Source of the DNA: Ricinus communis
Lineage: Eukaryota; Streptophyta; Magnoliopsida; Malpighiales; Euphorbiaceae
Assembly: GCF_019578655.1 (NCBI RefSeq)
Contig: NC_063259.1
Coordinates: 26,089,277-26,153,276 of the forward strand
Reading direction: 5' to 3'
DNA length: 64,000 nucleotides
The notes beneath the pieces were generated by a model that searched no databases, was not told the DNA's origin, and saw only the letters and a program-made list of their open reading frames with translations. Positions 14,700-27,299 of this stretch are shown here, piece by piece (the stretch's first letter is position 1; each line of letters begins with the position of its first letter). The position numbers and the translations under genes are program-made.

Positions 14700-14730
14700 T
14701 ATAATTATTATTATAACTAAGGGTGTTACA
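12502..14730 (-). mobile_element. Solo LTR (2,229 bp), probably Ty3/Gypsy
   Basis: The insert begins TGTCACGACCC and ends GGGTGTTACA, so it has TG...CA ends with imperfect short inverted termini. It is flanked by the five-base duplication ACTAT. There are no internal gag/pol domains, so it is a solo LTR left by LTR-LTR recombination, or possibly a long non-autonomous element. On the minus strand the start TGTAACACCC and the end GGGTCGTGACA are typical of long Gypsy-type plant LTRs. Clade placement (for instance Tekay/Del) is a guess. It contains a 108-base tandem repeat and a GC-rich stretch (about 14200-14660), which contrasts with the AT-rich host DNA. The open frames at 13039-13359 and 14180-14742 look like by-products of these tracts. 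Confidence 0.75.
13062..13345. repeat. 108-bp tandem repeat inside the solo LTR
   Basis: Two nearly identical units of 108 bases (GGCTCTCTTAATCC occurs at 13066 and again at 13174) are followed by a truncated third unit (around 13266) and a shorter diverged piece (around 13328). Each carries the core GCCCCGAGAGCAATGCTCGA followed by CCAGGGACCTTACCTCC. Confidence 0.85.
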
Positions 14731-14735
14731 ACTAT
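14731..14735. repeat. Target-site duplication ACTAT, right
   Basis: Direct repeat of 12497-12501. Joining the flanks with one ACTAT recreates the ATTACTATTTT segment seen uninterrupted near 11850 in copy 1. Confidence 0.8.
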
Positions 14736-15145
14736 TTTCTAGAATTAAAAATTTATTATATAATCAAAAACTAGTTTATTATTAAATATAATTTAAGATA
14801 TTATTTTTTAGAATCATAATTATTATCTAATTATAAAACTAATTTATTAATTAATATAATATTAAAATATATTATTTCTTAAAATAAAATTAGTATTAAT
14901 AATGATATTATTTATAAATTGATATAATATTAAAATATAATTAATATATTATTTTTAAAATTAGAATCGGTGTTTAATTATAAATGTAATTTATAAATCA
15001 ATAAATTAATAAAAAATTATAAAATTAATATATAAATTTAGATTTCATATATCAAAATATGGATAAATATCGAAATTTTTATGTGTCAAAATCATATCAA
15101 AAAAATTTAGCTATCAAAAAAAAAATATATATATATATATATATC

Positions 15146-15319
15146 CTAAAAAAAAAGTGGGCAATAAAGTTTGCAATTTAAATATTGGCGAGTGAGGGCA
15201 GGAGAAGTGAAGGCGCGTAATTTTTATTAGCTATTGAACTCACTTTACTTTCCTCCCGTGTTCGTGTCAATAATGCAGCAATCATTTTCCCTATTATCCT
15301 CTGCCTAAGTGAACTCACC

Positions 15320-15360
<41 letters not shown>

Positions 15361-15498
15361 AGTAATCTAAAAGCTTTTTTTTTTTTTTCTTAAACAAAAT
15401 GTAATCTCAGCTCTCTCGGCCCGCCTTGATTCAGAACTCTTGGCTGGCTCTTCTCTTTCTATCTCTCTTTTCTTCTTGTTATTAATAAAAACTGAGAA
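15146..15498 (+). promoter_or_regulatory. S6K upstream region with (CT)n leader tract
   Basis: This 350-base region separates the repeat block from the S6K start codon. It holds a pure (CT)n run at 15323-15357, a T-tract at about 15376-15389 and further pyrimidine-rich sequence up to the ATG. Such CT tracts are common in plant core promoters and 5' leaders. No clear TATA box was identified and the transcription start is not determined. Confidence 0.45.
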
Positions 15499-17855
<2,357 letters not shown>

Positions 17856-19863
17856 TATGGTATCATGAGCAAGCCAGCCTGTTAATATTTTGTAAGTTTA
17901 TCTTCCGTTAACTTAATTTTTTTCCTAAAGAGGAAAAAAAGAAGAAAATGAAAATAAATACAAGTTGAGCTCTTGCAGGTGTTGTTTATTGTTCTTGAAT
18001 AAAAGATTAAAGGTACTTTCTTATTGCTCGGTCTCACTTTCATTGATAAATGGTAGGTGAAAAATTTATTTGCCAATGTTTGTTCGTTTTATGTGTAGCT
18101 CCAAAGCTTATAATATTATATATATATAAAGCGTTTGTGTGTGTGTGTGTGAGAGAGAGAGAGAATCCAAAACTAACAGGACATGGCATCTGTAAGTTTG
18201 AGTCGTTTAATATCAACTCTAAGTTTCATTTCAGCACACTCATCTGTTTTATTGTCCATAGAATTCCTATGCATATACATATAGTTACAGAAAGTTCAGA
18301 ACATTGTATTACTATAGTCTTCAAAAAGCTATACTTGCATATTGTTAATGTTTAAGGGTATTGTAAAAATATAGGTTTGGACTATCTTATTTCGTATTAG
18401 GTGACTCCCAAACACTCGGTTTCAATTTCAAATTACATCTACTACACACAATCATAATCCTGCCAATATGTGCAGCAACCCAAGCTATGTGCACACACCA
18501 ACAAAGAATTGCATGCCCGCCACCCCCAACCAAAAAAAAATAAAATAAAAACTACACTTCAACCAACAGAGAGACAGACAACTGAAGAAAATCGGGCACT
18601 TTGAGCTACCAATATATGTAAGATGATGAAAACTAAGCTAATAAAAAAAGCATGCCAAGGTTCTTAGCAACAAGCCTAACTTCTAGCCCTATCATACGCT
18701 TTTGTATCTCGTTTGATTTCATATTTGGAATGCATGGCAGGTGTGCCATGCCAGCTTGCGGTTGCACTTGAAAATCTGTCAAAGTTTAAAGAATTAAGAC
18801 AAGCTCTGAATAGGTCTGATGAACTTATGAGAAAAGTGAATAGAAATAAATTACAGCAGAGAAAATATGTTGCACGAAGACCACATAAAAATGATGAGTA
18901 TATAGTTATGTTTCCGTGTCTTATTCCTTTTTCTTTTTCCCTCTTCAAAATTGGGTTTTCTTGTCATGGATGCGGGATTGGTTTTTTTGCAAATTATTGG
19001 CTGATCACTACTTAGAGAGCATAACAACTTGAGATGGATTCTCAATTAATTTATCAATTGATAGCGTCTCAGAAGAATATCCAATCCAGCGCACTAAAAT
19101 ACCATGTGGCTGGTTTTCTGTTAATTATTGAGAGAAAGAGGGGTAAGATTCTGTTTAGAACTTCCTCATGAAGATGACATAAAAGTGATGATGAATAGAA
19201 GTTTGCAGAAAGTACGAAGATGAAATCAGTGTAGAATCTTGTTCCTCACTTTACTTAAAAACAAGAAACACATTTGATACTGCTTGGAAAAAGCTTCAGT
19301 TTTAGAAACCTCATCAAGATTGGCATCAGCAGCATATCTGAAAAAGCTACTATTATTAGCTATCATTTTAAGCACATATGTATTTTGAATGGATTAGCAC
19401 AAATTCATTATTTTAATAGATGAATCTTTTATGGGACCTATGTCCAAATTCTTTCAATCCATATCGGAAATAAAGCTTTGCTAGGGACTATGATTATCTT
19501 GAAGTTAGCCAAGTGACAGTTATCAGGTGGATATTTCACTAGCTGTACACTGTTTGTGTTACATATGTTAGTGGGGAATATAGATTCTTTATAATATCAT
19601 CCTTATTAGTATATCATCCTTTAAGTAAGGAACTTGTCTGAAGGATTGGGAAAGGAATCTCCACATACCAAAGGACTCTCTTCGTTTATATATGGCCATT
19701 ATTCTTAAGAGCTCCCACAAACTAGCTGAATAGCAGTTAGCTTCTCTGTCCCCGTAGCTAGATTGTGTCATGTTTGACAAGCCTGCTTATTTACCCACTG
19801 GGTCTTTTAGTTATCCTGTTTGTTCTAGGAGAAGTTGAACAAGAACTTTGTTTTAGTGAAGCC
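17856..19863. other. Spacer between S6K and the 143-residue gene
   Basis: The left 150 bases are S6K 3' UTR (AATAAA at 17998). A compound (GT)n(GA)n microsatellite sits at about 18136-18164. The segment 18713-18910 is open and somewhat protein-like in one plus frame, but matches nothing I recognise. Some of 18.6-19.8 kb may be 5' leader or a leader intron of the next gene, since an acceptor-like TTCTAG occurs just before 19830. Confidence 0.4.
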
Positions 19864-20295
19864 ATGAGTAACAAGAAAAGGAACAGTTCCCTTTGTGAGA
19901 AGTCAATGAAGATGGTGGTAAATATCATTAAACTATCTTCTTTTTCTATTGCGAAGATGAGTCTTGGAGCAACTGGACCTTCAGTTGTTACCAAAAACCC
20001 AGCACTTGTGGCAAGCTCTGTCATGGATACTAACCAGCCATTGCTTCTTCAAATTCCTGGAAGCCGAAAGTCTCAAGAGCTGCGGATCAGAAAACAGCCC
20101 TTTTCAGTGGTGATGCAGCCCAATGAAGGGAAAGGTTCTTCATACGTGGTTCATGAGGACGACAGTGTTATAGATGGAATGACTTCTGACTATATCAGGA
20201 AGTTCCATGAGAAGAACAGGTATGATGCATATGTACATGAGACAATGAAATTCTCTCCAGACAAACCATTTTCGCCATTACGGGCAGTGAAGTAA
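19864..20295 (+). CDS. Uncharacterised small plant protein (143 aa)
   Basis: A single-exon frame from ATG 19864 to the TAA at 20293-20295 gives 143 residues. I do not assign a function. The N-terminus (MSNKKRNSSLCEKSMKMVV) is basic and Ser/Lys-rich, followed by a short amphipathic or hydrophobic stretch (IIKLSSFSIAKMSL). The middle has QPLLLQIPGS. The C-terminal half has an acidic/basic segment with VVHEDDSVIDG, then SDYIRKFHEKNRYDAY, and ends FSPLRAVK. The 'DYIRKFHEKNR' block resembles small plant-specific proteins of unknown role that I recall only loosely. The same frame is open upstream to an ATG at 19765, but 19864 is preferred because the upstream part is hydrophobic, shows no conserved character and contains an acceptor-like site. 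Codon use looks normal. Confidence 0.7.
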   Translation: MSNKKRNSSLCEKSMKMVVNIIKLSSFSIAKMSLGATGPSVVTKNPALVASSVMDTNQPLLLQIPGSRKSQELRIRKQPFSVVMQPNEGKGSSYVVHEDDSVIDGMTSDYIRKFHEKNRYDAYVHETMKFSPDKPFSPLRAVK

Positions 20296-21336
20296 CCCTC
20301 TTTAACTCTATCTACATTTAAAGATTAACTTCTATATGCAGGAAGATTTGGCTAAAAGAAGCTTCTAAATAAGATTATATATATATTTTGCTTGCTTGGA
20401 CGAATTGATGTGGTATTTTTCCTTTTTGCTACTGCTCCCTGAATTATAGAGAATCCGCATGCATTTGTTTGTTGGTTTCTTTACTTCATCTTGTCTACAA
20501 GGGAAGAATCTTTGGCCCTAAACCAGATCTTATATTATAGCTCTTATATAAAACAAAACTTCTGCAACTGTTAGCATATGCCTCCTGTTTACAAGTAATT
20601 GGCTTAATCATTTGACTTGCCACCTGATTAGTTGATTCATCATGCCATTAATCACTGAAGGGACGTCGAATAGCATCTCATGAGCATCTACAGTTCAGCT
20701 AATTAGTACAGCTGGTGGCTGACAGTAATTTGAAAATTGTAAGACTTGAGTTAGGCAGTCCCATATTGATTTTTGCTAATGCCCAGATGTGTTTCAAGTG
20801 TTTTCAAGACTGAGTTAGAACAGACAATAGTTTGTGGGTGTTGCTGTTACTTTTAGGCAAGTTTTTCTGCTCGTATTTACTGTTGACATGCATTTCGCAG
20901 TATTTGGTTTTTCTACATCATAATTTGTTTTCTTTTATTTTAAATGACTATTCATGTGTAATAGTTTAACGTAAAATAACAAAAGAAAAAAAAGAAGAAG
21001 TATATAATAGGACAAACCTGATGAAGATATTTGCAGTTATCCTTAATAACAAGCATTCAAATGAGAGGAAAGAGACTTCAGTTCACATTCAACTTTCCAA
21101 GGAATTGATGGGGAATATGTGTATAATATATAATATGACTTGGGTGGGAACATAGGCCAATCATCTTTGATAAAAGTGGCTTCTTTCTTACAGGAGACTT
21201 CATGGTTCATGTCTCAGGTTTTCTTTTTCTTTCTTTTTGGGCGCATCTTAGAGAAGACTTCATGGTTCATGTTGTGGTGGGATATCTTTCCATCTTGTCC
21301 CATCTTTTCTTTATTTTTTTCAAGTATCTAATTTAG

Positions 21337-21341
<5 letters not shown>

Positions 21342-21399
<58 letters not shown>
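21342..21399. repeat. (TA)29 microsatellite
   Basis: Uninterrupted TA dinucleotides for 58 bases. Highly slippage-prone. Confidence 0.95.
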
Positions 21400-21402
<3 letters not shown>

Positions 21403-21479
21403 TTAAAAAATTATTTCATTTAAAAGTTTCTATATCGTTATATATAACATAACGGAGAAAGTATTATTTCATCCAAAAA

Positions 21480-21860
21480 TATAGGCTAAAGTTTAAAAAA
21501 TTATCTTGTAGTCTGACCTTTTTTCATTTGAGGGATATAGATTTTTTTTTAATAAAAGGAGTATATATTTATTTTTTATTATTTTTTATATAGTTTTACA
21601 TGTATTTAATATGAAATAGTATTTTATGAGCAATGCGACATCTAATAATGCATCAAAAATTTATAAATATATTAAGATTTTATTTTTAAAAATTATTTTT
21701 AATTTTTATTAAAATTAAAAATATATATATATTTTAACAAATTGTTTATGATTACAAAATATCTAATTGGATTAATTAAAAATATTTATTTTATCAAATA
21801 TTTATATTTCTATTAATATTTATAATTTAAAAAATAAAAAAAATATTAAATGCACTTAAA
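21480..21860 (+). repeat. AT-rich dispersed repeat, inverted relative to 53.2-53.5 kb
   Basis: Its reverse complement matches 53165-53525 in order. Matches include TATTAAATACATGTAAAA-TATATAAAAAA, a TTAGATG-CGCATT/CTACATT block, and the ACAAGATAA-TTTTT-AACTTTAGC end. Non-coding; class unknown. Confidence 0.5.
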
Positions 21861-22632
21861 AAATGCTAAATAAATGAAGCATATGTTATGCTTTCAATAT
21901 AAAAAATATTTTTGTCCCTTAAGTGGAAGAGCGTTAAATTACGGAGTTGTTTTTTTGAATTTTATTCAAAAATATAAATGGTTAACTTACTTTATATTAT
22001 TTTAAAAATATATAATTTAACAGTATAATTTAATAATTTCTTTGTTGCTTGAATCGATGGTGTGCAAATCCTCCACCTATACGTGGGGTTGGTATTGATC
22101 TCTAAATCAAAAGAGTAGTATTTATTTCATATTTTTCAATTATTTTATTTTTTTTCTGTTGATTTAATTATAGGGGGAGACATGATAATTATGTGTTTTA
22201 GCCTTTTAGGCAAATACTTGTCAGCTAAATACTGTTGAATAATCAAACTTATTTGGTCTAACTTTTGGCAAAATCAAGACTGAATTACGATTTTCTCTAA
22301 TTACAAGTATTTAAAAGTACACCGAATTGCTCATTTCATGTGTTAATATTCAAACAAAGGGTCAATGGAGTACAAAATATAAAAGTCACAATAGTCACTA
22401 TGATAACCCAGGAACAGATCACAACCCATCTCATAATTTATTACAAGACTTACTACTAACCGTACACGTAATGACTTTATCATTATGAAAAGACTTTCCC
22501 CCGAATAGTCACTAGAGAAACGTGTATTTTGAGGCATATGAATTGTATTAATGGTCATATCCACCGCTATTCTGCCTCTATTATGTTTAATCAAATGTGT
22601 CATCTTTTAGTGAGAATTGAAAAAAAATTTTA

Positions 22633-22863
22633 GGCATAATACTCAGTTTATTATGTCATCACTAATTGCATAATAATATATAATTTTATTTATTATAATT
22701 ATATCTTTATTGGTTGATTTATTTATGACTATCGATAATTTATGATTAAAATTTAATTAATAAAAATATATAATTAATAAATAAAATTATATATTATTAT
22801 ATAATTAATTTAATTTACAGATAATATGATAAGCTGACTCTAACGTATTTAAACTTGTATGCC
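22633..22863. mobile_element. MITE-like palindromic element
   Basis: The ends are GGCATA at the left and TATGCC at the right, each flanked by TA (22631-22632 and 22864-22865), consistent with a TA target duplication. Most of the 231 bases fold back on themselves: ATAATATATAATTTTATTTATTA on the left pairs with the matching block near 22768-22802. No coding capacity. The superfamily (mariner-like by TA target) is inference; AT-richness makes the exact borders uncertain. Confidence 0.5.
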
Positions 22864-23025
22864 TAATTTTCTTTCTCGTTCGGTAAAAGTTGTGGGTCAG
22901 AGCTTTCATTGTTTTTAACCGATTCAAAAACAATAATCCAATAAAATAAAATACATCAAACATCTTATGTGAAAGGAAAGAAATAACAAATAACAGAATT
23001 TCGAAGGGATTCTTTTCTTATTTTC

Positions 23026-23292
23026 TTATTTATATTTCTCAATTTTCACACATTCAATGATTATATCAGCAACTGTTGTAGCCCACTGATTTTGTTTTTC
23101 TTTGATAAGTCGTTGGTTTTTCTCTTTTTCTAAGCATTTTACATGAAGCTCTTCCATCTTTACGAATTGATTAAGTAGATCTACTGCTTTCAACTAACAA
23201 CTGGAAATATATATTTTTTATATCGTTTAAACATCAGTGAAACTTACTTCTGTCTCATTTTCGTTTGCTTTTTTTTTTTTTTCTTTTTTCAT
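23026..23292 (-). CDS. Doubtful two-exon small ORF (70 aa) or gene remnant
   Basis: On the minus strand an ATG at 23290-23292 opens a 15-codon exon (23248-23292) ending at a good donor (GTAAGTTT). A TTAG acceptor then leads to a 56-codon exon (23026-23193) ending in TAA, and the phases match. The first exon is largely a Lys run from an A-tract. The second is more protein-like, with MEELHVKCLEKEKNQRLI then QNQWATTVADIIIECVKIE, a likely charged helix. I recognise no family. Chance opening is plausible because the strand is A-rich and free of many stops. It may be a 3' fragment of a decayed gene. Confidence 0.2.
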
Positions 23293-23299
23293 TATAAAG

Positions 23300-25479
23300 G
23301 ATGTTGCATGTCAGTTGTTGCTAGTTTAATTCTATATAATAGACCAAAATAACCTAATTGTTATTATTTAGTAAAATAATATTTTAATTGATTTTCAATT
23401 TGGTTTAATTTTATGATTTACTCTAATTTGGTTCAGTTTAATTTTCGTTTGCATAGAACTTAATTTTGTTTAGTTCATTCTTAGAAAAATCTTAGTTGAT
23501 GTGGTAGAGTTTATTTGATTGGATTTTGAACTGAATCAACCAAGCCGGTCTATGCATTTGCCTTGACAACCTTATTTAAAGTTCTCTATCCAATGTCGGT
23601 CCTAAAAAAAAAACCTAAGAAACTTGCGAAGCGCGCACCTCAAGTACCTTGCCTATGTGAACTGAACAAACTCACAAAGACAAAGCACAACCAGCTATTG
23701 TTTAGTTTCGGTCATTCCAAGCAAAATCCAATTTGGGTTTCTGATGGAAGATATTGCCCACGTTATATACCAAGTTGACACGTAATTCTACTCTAAAAGA
23801 TTTATAAATAAAATAAAATAAAATCGTTTCCTCCCAACTCTTCCCCTCCTCTGGTTAATGCTTTCCTGAACACCTTTTTTCTTGGTTCTTTCAGAGTGAC
23901 CAAAGAAGGCGAAGCCACTTTTGCATCTCCGCCCTGTAGATAAAATAGAACTCGAATAGTTGTCCGATAAAGGAAGGCAATGAAGGATGTTCATTCAACA
24001 AAGGATGAATGTCAATGGGCAACGTAATGATTTTTGTATTCAAGGGGTTTCGATTTTAGTTTTCGGTTCTGTTTCAGACATTTTAAATTCTTTTTATCAC
24101 ATTCTTTCTTGTAGAATCGGATTAAATCCGCAGCATGAAGTGCTCTTAATCTGTCGCCATCGCCCATACATCAACCACCACACTCGACTGTTTTTCAATC
24201 AACTTGTACAGTATTACTCCATTACAACATGTACTGTGGCCCCACAGTTAATGGAACCATTTTTTATTCTTTTACTATTTTTTCCCCTTTAATTTATTAG
24301 AGTTTAATCATAGGCCTATCAACTTATCATTGATATATTTATTCACGAATAAAAAATGCAACTCATCACCAAATAGCCAACTTTTTAAGGCTTTTAGTCA
24401 TCTATTGATTGTCTTCAATTATTTGTCTTGGCTAAGACAGTTAAGAGAAATTAAAATAAAGAAAAAGAATTAATACCTATTTTATCATCTATTATACTAT
24501 GAGAACAAAGAATGGCAAAGCATTGATTTCCCCACTTGAATGCTGTCCGTTCGATATCTCTCAATTGTGAAATTGTAATTTTATCTTCAATTTGATTTGA
24601 TTATGATATGTTTACAGGAAATTGGTTAGAATTAAATCTTAACTCTGAAATTAATATGATTCATGATTAATGATTATAACTCAAGAAGCAGTAAAGAATA
24701 TATAGATATAGGCAATAAGTGCACACTCACTGTAATCTAGAGCTGCATAAGACATTTATGATTAGAGTTTAACATGTAAATATCTCAAAACAAAAAACAG
24801 CCTGAAAGGTCATTTTATTCATTTGAGGTTAGACAAAAGGAAGCTACTCATAATTTAGGCAATAGCTATTCCAACATCATAATTCCCATTCCTAAGGGGC
24901 AGACAAACCTACAAACTTAGGATCCTCAAGTAAGAAAACAGCAATCCCTACCTTAGAGTTAGACTAATTTATTAAAGGTCTAACCAACCAAACTAATAAA
25001 ATGCCAACCTACCACGCCAAAACCACTACTCCTTTTGTGTATATATCATCAGAAAATGAGTGGTGCACACCTTAGGTAATGACATATCTCTTCCATTTAA
25101 GTCGTGAATTTTGTTCGTTCGTAAAAGAAGGGCCTCACTACCACAAGACCCATCTGATATTTATATTTTTTGTTTATCCTTTCCATAGTAAGATAAGAAT
25201 GATGAAAACCATTCCATGTTAAAAAAGACAAAATCCAGCAGTATCATCATCAGTCATAAACAAAGGACTTGGACTTATTTCTTTCAGTCAAACTACAAAC
25301 AAACGAACAAAGCCCTAAGCATAAAAACAACAAGAACCAACAAGAGATGACAATTCTTTTGTCTGGTCTGTACATTAAAAGAAAGGAATAATTTTCCAGT
25401 CATCTAATTTACTTTTTCTTAGTCTTCTGATTCTAACCCCCATATTATCTAAAGATTATTCACTTATTATCCTCTTCCC
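23300..25479. other. Intergenic region, no supported gene
   Basis: AT-rich spacer. A stretch at about 23370-23560 contains AATTTGGTT/AACTGAAT-type motifs common in decayed plant repeats. Small open frames at 23563-23778 and 23987-24292 lack recognisable similarity. The last few hundred bases before 25480 are the likely 3' UTR of the minus-strand MYB gene. Confidence 0.5.
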
Positions 25480-26978
25480 TCAAGCAACAGTAATTATGCC
25501 ATCTCCATTGTTGAAGCTGGGCATCACCTGAAAAGCTGAATACCTTGTTGATGATGGTGATTCCCTCTGATCAGATGGCAGAGAGAGCTTGAGTGACAAG
25601 TTTGGTGATGAGTCTGTGGATGCCTTCAAATTTAAGTTAATATCAGATATTCCAGAGGTAGGGGGAGCTGGGATGACAGCTATGGGTCGGATTAGAGTTG
25701 TCGATGAATTGGCTTGTAATAGAGATAAGTTCTGCATTGGAGTCTCAATTGGAATCGGCAATACAACAGGACTGCTGGTCATGGAAAAGGCCGGCATTGA
25801 CATCACAGAAAAGTTGCTGGTTTCAGGTAGCGGAGGAGGTAATGGATGTGATTGTGGTGAACTACTGTTATCTTGGCGACGAGCTTGCTCTTCTTCCATT
25901 GGAAATGCCGTTACCTGATTATTAACAATACAAGGTCAACGATAATTGCTTGGCAAATGGATCTTGAAAATCCAACAATTATTAGATGTTACCACTTTAT
26001 TTTATTTTATTTTATTTTTCATTTTCTTAAAAAACAACAATGAAATATAATTAATATTAACTTAAATTTCTGGCCTGCTTGCTTAAGTCGAAGCTCCATT
26101 CCCAAGAAACCAAAACCATGTATTTGTGTGTTCTTTTCTGATTTTCCTAGGAAATTAATGATCTTCATTCAATAAAAACATAAATATCTCAATCTAGAAG
26201 CTTTAAATATTCAATTACCAATTTACTTTTGAGTCAACTGCTTCAGATTTTTCAGAAATTTCATTATTATTCACTTTCCTAATCTTAACTGTTCTAAGCA
26301 GCCAAACAGAGTTTCAGATTCAGTTATTTACTTAAAAACAATAAGAGGACGAGATCGATTACCGTATCAGTGGTGATATCAAAGAGGCTGGATCTACGGC
26401 GACGGCGATTAAGATTACTACGGCGAAGAAAATACTTCTGAGCATGGCTTGCAACCTGCGTTGGAGTTCGAGTCTTCACAAAATTGCGAGATATTCCCCT
26501 CCAATCTCCTTTTCCTACTTTCTGCAATCCTAACAGAAACAGCTTATGCTCCTCTTCCGTCCATGGAACTCCTACACGTCGATCAAACAATAACATTCAA
26601 TTTAATAAGTTTTTCTTTTAAGAACAAAAAAAAATTAAAAAGAAATTAAAGATTGATCGAACCTCGCTTGCGCTCGCCGCGAGCATTAGAAGAGTGAGGA
26701 ACGGCGTCGTCTGCAGATGCATAACCAGAAGCAGCCATATCATCTTTATCCTTCTTGCTATTACTATTGGTTACATGTTTGTTGTTGTTGTTGTTGCTGC
26801 TGCTGCTGCTATTGTTGTTATTAAAATCTTGAGGTTGCTCGTACTGAGATAAGTTATTCAAACTAACACTTTTTCTCATCGAATCCACCACAACTCTCAC
26901 ACCAAACAGCATGATCTCTCCTGCTCCTGCTCCTCCTATTCCTCCACCGCCGTCTTCGGTGGCGCAAGTGCCGGCCAT
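25480..26978 (-). CDS. SHAQKYF-type single-repeat MYB transcription factor (MYB1R1/MYBD-like)
   Basis: Nuclear DNA-binding protein of the one-repeat MYB class that binds I-box/TATCC-like sites. Three minus-strand exons: 26663-26978, 26363-26571 and 25480-25914, all GT-AG, giving 319 residues. The start at 26976-26978 follows an in-frame hydrophobic upstream extension that is not conserved; MAGTC... fits the family. Residues 21-29 read EIMLFGVRV, an LFGV-type repression motif. A Ser/Asn homopolymer follows. The MYB repeat starts [11 protein letters not shown] (108 onward) and ends SHAQKYF (147-153), with Trp109 and Trp129 present. The C-terminus holds EAR-like LNL (DINLNL 266-271) and LSLKLSL (281-287), suggesting a repressor. 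It lacks the N-terminal zinc knuckle of KUA1/MYBS3 relatives. The closest Arabidopsis genes, as recalled, are At1g74840 and At1g70000 (MYBD). Confidence 0.92.
26780..26823. repeat. Trinucleotide run in the MYB coding exon
   Basis: GTT/GCT triplets on the plus strand encode a run of Asn and Ser in the MYB protein (minus strand). Likely length-polymorphic. Confidence 0.9.
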
Positions 26979-27214
26979 ATCTGCAGGACTAACAAAGAGA
27001 CAGAAACAGAGAGAAAGGAAGAAGAGAGAGAGAAACGTGATTCCTTTGATCTCTAGTAGTTCTCGGTTTTGAGAAAGAGAGACGGTATTTTTTTTGTGTT
27101 TGTGTATGTGGTGGAATCTGAAGCCGTACAATTGTAAAGGGCGAGAGTGGAGATTACAAAATTATAGAATTAGAAAAAATAAAATGAAAATAAAAATTGG
27201 AAAGTGGTGATGTG

Positions 27215-27292
27215 AGAAGAGTGATATATATAAAGGAGGGGCAGTTGGCACCATGTGGGTTAAATCTTTAAGAAAAGATGATAATACGTGGC
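27215..27292 (-). promoter_or_regulatory. Candidate MYB promoter elements (TATA-like, ABRE-like)
   Basis: A TTTATATATATC-type TATA candidate (minus strand) lies near 27222-27234, about 250 bases upstream of the start codon. An ACGTGGC core at 27286-27292 resembles an ABA-response element. Position fits, but neither is verified. Confidence 0.3.
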
Positions 27293-27299
27293 ATGTTTC

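Larger units (their letters stand above)
12287..15130 (-). mobile_element. Helitron-like non-autonomous element, copy 2, split by an LTR insertion
   Basis: Read on the minus strand, the left edge ends with a small hairpin (CGTGC-AAC-GCACG, plus-strand 12299-12312), about ten bases, then CTAG (12287-12290) followed by T. A subterminal hairpin 10-12 bases before CTRR, with insertion before T, is the classic Helitron 3' end. The body is non-coding and AT-rich and matches the block at 11641-12286. Without the LTR at 12502-14730 and its duplicated target the element would be about 600 bases. The right (5') end is not resolved: the (TA)n and A-rich tract near 15118-15145 hides any TC terminus. The family assignment is inference. 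Confidence 0.45.
20296..23020. other. AT-rich intergenic region with repeats
   Basis: No gene is supported here. It contains a long (TA)n tract, an AT-rich dispersed repeat (about 21480-21860) and a palindromic MITE-like element (22633-22863), listed separately. An 18-base segment around AGACTTCATGGTTCATGT occurs twice (near 21195 and 21255). Confidence 0.6.

Noticed and set aside
14180..14742. Several overlapping Arg/Gly-rich open frames
   Set aside because: They lie in the GC-rich part of the solo LTR, exist in several frames and strands, and end in a (T)n(TA)n tract; no family character.
18713..19015. 100-codon plus-strand frame between S6K and the 143-residue gene
   Set aside because: The middle looks mildly protein-like, but the end is low-complexity, there are no splice partners and no family is recognised.
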